The notes below the pieces were generated by a model. That model was not told where the DNA came from, did not search any database, and saw nothing but the letters and a program-made list of their open reading frames with translations. Positions 5,205 to 10,257 of a DNA stretch of 10,257 nucleotides are shown in pieces. The stretch covers positions 1-10,257 of the forward strand of contig JADFRJ010000070.1 in assembly GCA_022561355.1 (NCBI GenBank), written 5' to 3'. Each line of letters opens with the position of its first letter. The stretch's first letter is position 1. The translations under genes and the position numbers were made by a program. Origin of the DNA: Chloroflexota bacterium (GTDB taxonomy: Bacteria; Chloroflexota; Dehalococcoidia; DSTF01; RBG-16-68-14).

Positions 5205-5744
5205 ATGATGAAGAGGATCCTCATTCTGACGATGGTCATCGGGCTCATCTCAGGAATCGGAGCGATGAGCGGTCTCGCCGTCTTCTCCGATCAGGAGACC
5301 ACGACGGGCAACACCTTTGGTTCGGGTAACGTTGACCTGGTTCTCGGCACGACGAGTGCGCTGGTCACCTTCACGAACATGAAGCCTGGCGATACCACCG
5401 GGCCGCAATCGCTCGTCGTGACCAACAACGGCTCGATCGATGTCACCTACGTGATGTCTACGACGATGGTCACAGACACGGGCACGCCGCTCCTGGGGGA
5501 TGCACTGGACCTGACCATATGGGAGGACGTCAACCAGGACGGCTGCGTCGCCCCCAGCACGGGTGACGATAGCGCCGAACTCTACGGCGCCGCCGACCTG
5601 AATAACGGCGCAATCGCATCACGCGCTCTGAGTGCCAGTGCGAACGAAACGCTCTGCTTCCAGGTGGACTTCCCCAGCGCGGCCACCGGACCTGAGGGCG
5701 CCAGCGCCAACGCGAGCTTCGTCTTCGACGCCACGCAGGCATAA
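5205..5744 (+). CDS. TasA/camelysin-like protein with SipW-dependent signal peptide
   Basis: This 179-residue secreted protein starts MMKRILILTMVIGL; either of two adjacent ATGs is possible, with AGGAAGGAAGGGG 6-9 bases upstream. A hydrophobic segment (about 5-24) runs into the SipW-type cleavage region, VFSDQETTTGNTFGSGNVDL (residues 26-45). The F-S-D, N-T-F and G-x-x-D-L positions match TasA, TapA and camelysin. The mature part is a beta-rich, Thr/Asn/Asp-rich domain with FTNMKPGDTTGPQSLVVTNN (about 56-75), the repeated-strand pattern of that family, and Cys105 and Cys147, which could form a disulphide. TasA-like proteins assemble into extracellular fibres of biofilm matrix; camelysin is a related surface protein. 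It is the first gene after the c-di-GMP riboswitch, followed by its probable signal peptidase. Fibre formation is inferred. Confidence 0.85.
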   Translation: MMKRILILTMVIGLISGIGAMSGLAVFSDQETTTGNTFGSGNVDLVLGTTSALVTFTNMKPGDTTGPQSLVVTNNGSIDVTYVMSTTMVTDTGTPLLGDALDLTIWEDVNQDGCVAPSTGDDSAELYGAADLNNGAIASRALSASANETLCFQVDFPSAATGPEGASANASFVFDATQA

Positions 5745-5765
5745 CGGAGAGACGGGGCAAGCAGG

Positions 5766-5784
5766 CCGCGGCCGGATGCCGCGG
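5766..5784 (+). other. Intercistronic hairpin between cargo and signal peptidase genes
   Basis: CCGCGG (5766-5771) is repeated at 5779-5784 with a 7-base loop between. As CCGCGG is self-complementary, the copies form a strong all-GC stem. It lies in the 53-base gap after the TasA-like gene. There is no T-run; it could protect the upstream mRNA from 3' decay and so favour cargo over peptidase. Confidence 0.4.
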
Positions 5785-5797
5785 ACGAAAGCAGGGA

Positions 5798-6820
5798 ATG
5801 CAAGTGAACAACACGAACGGTGCCACGCTCGAAGCGGTGAGGCGAGAGCGGGCGGCCAGAGCCAACAGCGAAACTCCAGCGACTGACCGGACGAGGGTAC
5901 TCAATGCCCTCGCCCGGTCAGCGCCAGTTAGAAGCCTGGCGCGTGCCTGCTCCTTCGCCGCCTTTGGCGTCCTGCTGGTCGCGCTTGGCTTGGTCGCCAC
6001 CGCGACCTTGCCCAGCCTCTTCGGGTACCATACCTACACGATCGATGGCGGCTCCATGGAGCCCACGCTCAGTGTCGGTGATGCCGCCGTCACGAAGCCG
6101 TCCAGCCCGCGCAGTCTCGAGGTTGGTGACGTGATCGTCCGCCGCGATACCCGGGGCGGCCAGCCGGTCCTCCACCGCATCGTTGAGATCGTCAGCGTAG
6201 ACGGCCAGCTCGCGTTCATCACTCAGGGCGATAAGAACAACGCGCCTGACGTCCAACCCGTGGTCCTCGCCGGCACCGGCGACAAAGTGATCTACAGCGT
6301 TCCATACGCCGGCTACATCCTCAACTTCGGAACGAGCACGCTTGGACACATTCTGCTTCTTGGAGCGCCGCTTGCACTTCTTGCTGCGATTTCTCTCTAC
6401 GAGAAGCTGCCATTGCGGCGCAAGCATGTGCAGCAGGAATCACTTCAGCGATTCGCCCAGACCCCCAGGCCGACAGGCGGCCTTACCCTTGTGCCCCAGA
6501 GACTCCTCTTTCAGCCTGCGAGCAAACCTATGCGGCTCTCACTGATAGACATATCCGACTTCCGCAGGCTCATGAACGCAGTACGCACGCTGAGCGACTT
6601 CCCCGCCGCGAAGCGTGCCTCCCTCATTGGGTTCAAGCACGGTTGCGCAGTCCTGGAGGTGGCGCTTCGTGTCCCCTTGCACGCCGGTGAGATCGCGGAT
6701 GAGTTGCAAGGCGGCACCGGATATCACATTTTGATCGAAGAGGCTCGGCCGGACATGCAGCGCTTGCGCCTTCGTTTCATTGAGCCGGCCGCCCAACGGC
6801 CCTTCGCCCATGCAGCGTAG
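5798..6820 (+). CDS. sipW: SipW-type (ER/archaeal-type) signal peptidase I with C-terminal extra domain
   Basis: The product is up to 340 residues. A first TM helix spans about 51-73. The catalytic Ser86 lies in DGGSMEPTLSVGD, and the general base is His126 in VLHRIVEI rather than the Lys of typical bacterial LepB, which marks the SipW/ER subtype. The box TQGDKNNAPDVQPV follows with Asp145 and Asp151, then YSVPYAGYILNF and a second TM helix (about 181-200). The enzyme removes signal peptides of TasA/camelysin-like cargo at the outer face of the membrane; three such cargo genes flank it. Residues about 245-328 form an additional alpha/beta domain I do not recognise (LIDISDFRRLMNAV ... YHILIEEA ... 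LRLRF), following a basic linker. The usual SipW ends soon after the second TM helix. AGGGA fits GTG 5804 better than ATG 5798, so the true start may be two codons later. Confidence 0.88.
   Translation: MQVNNTNGATLEAVRRERAARANSETPATDRTRVLNALARSAPVRSLARACSFAAFGVLLVALGLVATATLPSLFGYHTYTIDGGSMEPTLSVGDAAVTKPSSPRSLEVGDVIVRRDTRGGQPVLHRIVEIVSVDGQLAFITQGDKNNAPDVQPVVLAGTGDKVIYSVPYAGYILNFGTSTLGHILLLGAPLALLAAISLYEKLPLRRKHVQQESLQRFAQTPRPTGGLTLVPQRLLFQPASKPMRLSLIDISDFRRLMNAVRTLSDFPAAKRASLIGFKHGCAVLEVALRVPLHAGEIADELQGGTGYHILIEEARPDMQRLRLRFIEPAAQRPFAHAA
5883..5921 (+). repeat. Long hairpin near the 5' end of the signal peptidase gene
   Basis: CTGACCGG-A-CGAGGG pairs with CCCTCG-C-CCGGTCAG across a 9-base loop, giving 14 pairs with one mismatch. 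GCG/CGC (5879-5881 and 5922-5924) extend it past one bulged A. It lies inside codons about 29-42. Its outer stem shares CTGACCG/CGGTCAG with the hairpin at 7922-7943. Confidence 0.6.
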
Positions 6821-6835
6821 GGTGGATGCAGTTCG

Positions 6836-7072
6836 ATGCGTATTGCTAGCGTAGTTCTTCTCCTTACCGGCCTCGCCGTTGCGGTAGGTGGCTACCTGGC
6901 CAGAGATGGCGTCGCCTTGTTGACCGATCAGGCCACCGTCACCGGCAACACGTTCGTCTCGGACGACTGCTTCCTCAACAACGACACAGGCTTCCTTGAC
7001 CAACTGAGACGACGGCGCGTAACCAGCCCGGCGGCGCGTCCGCACGAACCGGGAGAGCGACGCGTTGCGTAA
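6836..7072 (+). CDS. Short protein with SipW-type signal peptide; possibly a remnant
   Basis: ATG 6836 lies 15 bases after the peptidase stop with GGTGGA upstream; the product is 78 residues. Residues 1-22 are a hydrophobic signal core (MRIASVVLLLTGLAVAVGGY). The cleavage-type motif ALLTDQATVTGNTFVSDDCF (27-46) is closely similar to AAFTDQASVTDNTFTSAACF in the next gene and to the TasA-like cargo. After this, only about 32 residues remain, Arg-rich and without strand pattern (QLRRRRVTSPAARPHEPGER). The stop overlaps the next gene's TTG start by 8 bases. It could be a real tiny secreted peptide, a translational leader for the next gene, or a cargo gene that lost its mature domain. I found no frame that restores a longer product. 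Confidence 0.55.
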   Translation: MRIASVVLLLTGLAVAVGGYLARDGVALLTDQATVTGNTFVSDDCFLNNDTGFLDQLRRRRVTSPAARPHEPGERRVA

Positions 7073-7736
7073 CCTCAGCGCCTTGCTCTTCCTCGCCAGC
7101 TTGGCGGTGGCGCTGGTGTTTCTGGCTGAGATGGCGCGAGGCGGCATGGCGGCCTTCACCGACCAAGCATCGGTCACAGACAACACATTTACCTCTGCCG
7201 CTTGCTTCCAGACCTGCCAAACATTCGGCGCTGTAGCCGACACCTACGTGAAGGAGGACAAGGGAGGCGACGACAATTTCGGCACCGACGTCGAACTAAA
7301 GGTGAAAAGCGAATCCGGTAAGGTGAAGCGGTCGCTGGTCGCCTTCGACGTCTCATCGATTCCTTCTGGCTCCACGGTCAGCTCGGCCACCCTGACGCTC
7401 TGCGTATCCGTAGACCCGCCATCCGGCTCCCAGGGCCGGACCGAAGAACTTCGGCCGGTCACATCGTCCTGGGTAGAGACAGCGGTCGTTTGGAACGACC
7501 AGCCCAGCGTGTCGGCAGCGGTGACGGACACGATCACGGTGCCCACCACAGCACAGTGCCTTACCTTCAGCGTGACCGCTGATGTCCAATCGTGGGTGGA
7601 CGGCACTACCAACAACGGCTGGCGTCTCGGCGATGAGAGCGAAGGCTCCGGCAGCGGCGACGTGAAGTACCGCAGCCGGGAGAACGCAACCGCCAGCGAG
7701 CGGCCAAATCTGGACGTGATCTACACGCCACCTTAG
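7065..7736 (+). CDS. DNRLRE-domain surface protein with SipW-type signal peptide
   Basis: The start is TTG 7065 (MRNLSALLFL), with GGGAGAG 7 bases upstream, overlapping the preceding gene. The 223-residue product has a hydrophobic signal core (about 5-21), then MAAFTDQASVTDNTFTSAAC (28-47), the SipW-dependent motif with TD and NTF in register. The mature part, from GAVADTYVKEDK (about 55), is a single DNRLRE-type beta-sandwich: FGTDVELKVKSESGKVKRSL, VAFDVSSIPSGSTVSSATLT, the WVETAVVWNDQP loop, DVQSWVDGTTNNGWRL, and near the end KYRSRENATASERPNL, the SRE motif that names the family. These domains occur in large secreted cell-surface and matrix proteins; here one stands alone. Probably exported and processed by the neighbouring SipW-like peptidase to act beside the TasA-like protein. 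The ligand is unknown. Confidence 0.85.
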   Translation: MRNLSALLFLASLAVALVFLAEMARGGMAAFTDQASVTDNTFTSAACFQTCQTFGAVADTYVKEDKGGDDNFGTDVELKVKSESGKVKRSLVAFDVSSIPSGSTVSSATLTLCVSVDPPSGSQGRTEELRPVTSSWVETAVVWNDQPSVSAAVTDTITVPTTAQCLTFSVTADVQSWVDGTTNNGWRLGDESEGSGSGDVKYRSRENATASERPNLDVIYTPP

Positions 7737-7979
7737 CGCCGCCAGCATTACCAAGCTGCGCTCTACAAAACGCACATATGTTCTTCTACGTTTCGCTCTA
7801 AGCAGGGGCAGGCCCGACTGAAGCTAAGATCAGGGTTGCCCCTTATATCGCTTCCCCCGCCCTGGCGGGACACTGTCAAAGACGGCTCCATGGGTAGAAA
7901 GCGTGCGAAGAGAAAACGGCAGGCTGACCGAAGCCGGTCAGCCGAAGGTGTGATCCCAAGCCTCTCAGGAGCCAGAACG
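7737..7979 (+). promoter_or_regulatory. Palindrome-rich intergenic/leader region before the fused spermidine-synthase gene
   Basis: This 243-base gap has several inverted repeats but no clear promoter: AGGGGCA (7804-7810) with TGCCCCT (7837-7843), CCCGCC-CT-GGCGGG (7856-7869), and the 9-bp perfect hairpin GGCTGACCG-AAGC-CGGTCAGCC (7922-7943), which ends 36 bases before the chosen ATG. The first may terminate the SipW operon; the others could be operators or leader structures. None has a T-run. TATATC at 7844-7849 is a possible -10 without a -35. Confidence 0.4.
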
Positions 7980-9980
7980 ATGCTCCAACTGGCAAGGCCC
8001 TTGGAGCCATACCTGATCGTCTTCGTGGCTAGCGCCTGCGTCTTGATCATCGAGATCGTGGCCGGCAGGATCCTCGCCCCCACGATCGGCGTCTCGCTCT
8101 ACACATGGACCAGCATCATCGGCATCGTTCTGGCGGGGATCAGCGTTGGTAACTACCTAGGCGGTCGCATGGCCGACCGCTATCCCTCACAGACCACGCT
8201 CGGGCTCATCCTACTGGCGGCGAGTATCTCCAGCCTGACCGTCCTCTACTTAATCGGAGCCGCCTCGGACGCGTCTGAAGGGCTGCCTCTCCAGTGGCGA
8301 ATCATGTTCCTAACAGCCGCCCTGTTCTTCCTACCCAGCTTGATCCTGGGCATGGTGACGCCGGTGGTGATCAAGCTCAGGCTGAAGGACCTGGACAACG
8401 CCGGCAACGTGGTGGGCAAGATCTACGCCCTCTCAACCGTTGGCAGCATCTTCGGAACGTTTATCACAGGCTTCGTGCTGATCCAGTGGATCGGGTCGCG
8501 AGAGACCATCCTTCTGGTCGCCCTGGTGCTGTTCGTGATGGCCTTGAGCCTCGGCAACCTGTGGCGCGCGAAGGCGGCCAGCGTTCCGTTGGTCGCCGTC
8601 TTCGTGGCCTTGGGGAGCTTCAGTTTCTCCAGCGGCACGCTTGATTCCAATTGCACGCTGGAGAGCAACTACTACTGCATCCGTGTGACTGACGCCGAGG
8701 TCGAAGGGGGCCAGTTTGTGAAGGTGCTCCACCTGGACAATCTACTCCATAGCTTGGTTTCGCTTGAGAACCCTAGCCTGTTGGTATACAGCTATCAAGA
8801 AATCTTCGCAGAGCTAGCGACCTACGTAGCCCAACAGAACCCTAGCCCCCGCGTCCTGTTCATCGGAGGCGGTGGATACACCATGCCTAGACACCTCGAG
8901 GCGATTTACCCCCAGAGCACGCTGGAGGTGATCGAGATCGACCCCAAGGTGACTAGGGTAGCGTTCGAGTACCTTGGGCTTCGGCCGGACACCGAAATCG
9001 TGACCTACAATGAGGACGCGCGCATGGCGGTGCCTAAGCTGCCCCGCAGCCAATATGATCTCGTCATCGGCGACGTCTTCAACAGCGATGTTTCCGTTCC
9101 GTTCCACTTAACCACCAGGGAGTTCAACGAGCAGATCCGAACGCTGCTCAAGGACGGCGGCATCTACGCGGTGAACGTGATCGATAAGCTCTATAGCGGA
9201 AAGTTTCTCAACGCCTACGTCAATACCCTGCAAGTGACGTTCCCCTATGTGTACATCCTTAAGAACGACGCGAGGTGGGATGATGACCTGTTGCAGACCT
9301 ACGTGGTGGTGGCGTCCAGACAACCTCTGTCTCGGGGCGCCTTAGAACGCGCGAACGTGGAGACAGGACGCGCCGAGACCGTCAGCCGCTTCATGCCGAA
9401 GGATACGATAGGGTCCTGGCTGGATTCCTCGGAGGCCACCCTGCTGACAGACAACTTTGCTCCGGTGGACAACATGCTGGCTCCCATCTACCTGGCGCGG
9501 GATAGCTCCGCGACCAAGAACGAGAGTGAAGCGAAGCGGCACTACAACGCGGGCGTTGAGCTGGAAGGGCAAGGAGCGTTGCAAGAGGCTTTGGAAGAGT
9601 ACACCCTAGCGATCGAGTTGACTGACTTCGCCCAAGCCCACAACAACCGCGGCGCCGTCTACGCCAGAATTGGCCAGGCCGAGCGGGCCATCCAGGACTA
9701 CGACGAGGCGGTGCGCCTTGAGCCACAGTATGCCCTGGCCTACTTCAACAGAGGCGCCGCCTACCTAGACTTGGGCCAGTTCCAGCGGGCGATCGACGAC
9801 CTGGACGAAGCCACCCGACTCGATACAGGGCTAGCCGGAGCTTACGCTAGCCGGGCAGTCGCATACACCGCCTTAGGCGAGGACGCGCAAGCCGCGGCGG
9901 ACATCGACAGGGCTCTGGAACTGGGCTTCGACGCCGCCGTCCTGATGGAAGAGATCGACAACTTCGGCAACGAGCGCTAG
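7980..9980 (+). CDS. Membrane-anchored spermidine-synthase-like protein with C-terminal TPR repeats
   Basis: I chose ATG 7980 because AGGAG lies 8 bases upstream (666 residues). ATG 7890, which adds a basic MGRKRAKRKR tail, is an alternative with no good Shine-Dalgarno. Residues about 10-235 hold some seven hydrophobic helices beginning LEPYLIVFVASACVLIIEIV, with the loop GNYLGGRMADRYPS typical of fused MFS/spermidine-synthase proteins. Residues about 245-500 are a Rossmann SAM-binding domain: VLFIGGGGYTMPR (292-304), acidic EVIEIDP (316-322, Glu319), EDAR (Asp346), and YDLVIGDVFNSDVSVPFHLT (from 357). The active-site Asp-rich loop differs from the canonical synthase DSxDP, so polyamine synthesis is not assured. 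Residues about 519-651 are roughly four 34-residue TPRs (NNRGAVYARIGQAERAIQDY, YFNRGAAYLDLGQFQRAIDD), a protein-docking module. The 3' end overlaps the convergent PHP gene by 4 bases. Confidence 0.88.
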   Translation: MLQLARPLEPYLIVFVASACVLIIEIVAGRILAPTIGVSLYTWTSIIGIVLAGISVGNYLGGRMADRYPSQTTLGLILLAASISSLTVLYLIGAASDASEGLPLQWRIMFLTAALFFLPSLILGMVTPVVIKLRLKDLDNAGNVVGKIYALSTVGSIFGTFITGFVLIQWIGSRETILLVALVLFVMALSLGNLWRAKAASVPLVAVFVALGSFSFSSGTLDSNCTLESNYYCIRVTDAEVEGGQFVKVLHLDNLLHSLVSLENPSLLVYSYQEIFAELATYVAQQNPSPRVLFIGGGGYTMPRHLEAIYPQSTLEVIEIDPKVTRVAFEYLGLRPDTEIVTYNEDARMAVPKLPRSQYDLVIGDVFNSDVSVPFHLTTREFNEQIRTLLKDGGIYAVNVIDKLYSGKFLNAYVNTLQVTFPYVYILKNDARWDDDLLQTYVVVASRQPLSRGALERANVETGRAETVSRFMPKDTIGSWLDSSEATLLTDNFAPVDNMLAPIYLARDSSATKNESEAKRHYNAGVELEGQGALQEALEEYTLAIELTDFAQAHNNRGAVYARIGQAERAIQDYDEAVRLEPQYALAYFNRGAAYLDLGQFQRAIDDLDEATRLDTGLAGAYASRAVAYTALGEDAQAAADIDRALELGFDAAVLMEEIDNFGNER

Positions 9981-9999
9981 CGCGTCCGCTCGTTGCCGA
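9964..9999. terminator. 13-bp inverted repeat spanning two convergent stop codons
   Basis: TCGGCAACGAGCG (9964-9976) and CGCTCGTTGCCGA (9987-9999) are perfect reverse complements around a 10-base loop that contains CTAG (9977-9980), the overlapping stop codons of both genes. Two further outer pairs (C-G and T-G) are possible. It probably acts as a bidirectional terminator or mRNA 3'-end stabiliser, though no T-run follows on either strand. Confidence 0.6.
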
Positions 10000-10257
10000 G
10001 GCGAAGGAGCGCTTCGATCGATGCCTCCGGCACGGGCGTGTGCTGCCCGCCGGGGAACGGCTCGTTCGGGCCGTGGAGGCCGTGGTAGTCGCTCCCGCCT
10101 AGTGCCAGCAGGCCGTGCTTCTCGGCGAGTTGGCGCAGCCGCTCGACTTCGTCCGGCGCGTAGTCTTTGTAGTAGACCTCCATCGCGACCATGCCTGCCG
10201 CCTTCAGCTCCGCGAGCATGTCATCGATGTTCTCTAGGTCGCGCGGATGGGCGATGC
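9977..10257 (-). CDS. PHP-domain phosphoesterase, C-terminal part (runs off right edge)
   Basis: The minus-strand frame is open from the window edge (…IAHPRDLENIDDMLAELKAA) to TAG at 9977, about 92 residues; the start lies outside, and the internal ATG at 10219 is not the true start. IAHPRD contains the conserved PHP His. The segment GMVAMEVYYKDYAPDEVERL is the late barrel strand and helix, and LLALGGSDYHGLHGPNEPFP holds the Asp and His of the family's GSDxHG metal motif. Together these point to the TrpH/Rnm-like class of PHP phosphoesterases (3',5'-nucleoside bisphosphate phosphatase or 5'-3' RNase), which use a trinuclear metal centre. The N-terminal HxH motif is not in the window, so activity cannot be confirmed. 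Its last codons overlap the end of the convergent gene. Confidence 0.88.
   Translation of the reverse strand, partial: IAHPRDLENIDDMLAELKAAGMVAMEVYYKDYAPDEVERLRQLAEKHGLLALGGSDYHGLHGPNEPFPGGQHTPVPEASIEALLRLGNERTR

Noticed and set aside
6826..6849. Seven-codon upstream reading frame (MQFDAYC) overlapping the mini-gene start
   Set aside because: It has no distinct Shine-Dalgarno and is short enough to occur by chance.
7836..7979. TTG 7836 or ATG 7890 as start of the spermidine-synthase-like gene
   Set aside because: TTG 7836 has no Shine-Dalgarno and would place several palindromes inside coding sequence; ATG 7890 remains possible but lacks the AGGAG seen before ATG 7980.

Overview
This is a GC-rich (about 60-65% G+C by eye), densely packed bacterial window with short gaps, convergent gene pairs, GTG and TTG starts, and clear Shine-Dalgarno sites. 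The gene set suggests an environmental Chloroflexota bacterium, possibly Dehalococcoidia-like: an aldehyde:ferredoxin-oxidoreductase-type protein, a B-box zinc-finger membrane protein, a SipW-type signal peptidase with its cargo, and a fused transporter/spermidine-synthase/TPR protein. That assignment is an inference from gene content, because no rRNA or other marker gene is present. I saw no mobile element, CRISPR array or tRNA.

Left part (1-4709) is ordinary chromosome. On the minus strand, a MOSC-domain gene (637-1092, with a good sigma-70-type promoter) reads into a 5' fragment of an aldehyde ferredoxin oxidoreductase gene (1-595, running off the left edge). On the plus strand are a VOC-fold gene (1231-1665) and a translationally coupled pair: a small CxxC heavy-metal-associated-domain protein (1714-2046) and endonuclease IV (2043-2897, ATGA overlap). 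A LysR-type regulator (2916-3821, minus) follows, divergent from a short single-TM basic protein (3941-4210). The two share a back-to-back promoter region with overlapping -35 elements and a LysR-type T-N11-A palindrome. A B-box zinc-finger/multi-TM protein (4221-4709, minus) closes this part.

The central part (about 5028-7736) is the most interesting. A class I cyclic-di-GMP (GEMM-I) riboswitch lies just upstream of a four-gene plus-strand set: a TasA/camelysin-like protein with a SipW-dependent signal peptide (5205-5744), an ER/SipW-type Ser-His signal peptidase with an unrecognised C-terminal domain (5798-6820), a 78-residue protein with the same type of signal peptide but almost no mature domain (6836-7072), and a DNRLRE-domain surface protein with the same signal peptide (7065-7736). 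The natural reading is a second-messenger-controlled surface-fibre or matrix operon that carries its own dedicated signal peptidase. An RNA hairpin between the first cargo gene and the peptidase gene could set their relative expression.

The right part holds a 5' region rich in palindromes (7737-7979) and a membrane protein fused to a spermidine-synthase-like SAM-binding domain and C-terminal TPRs (7980-9980). This converges on a PHP-domain phosphoesterase gene (9977-10257, minus, running off the right edge). The two coding ends overlap by 4 bp inside a 13-bp perfect inverted repeat, so both proteins carry the peptide GNER at their C-terminal end.
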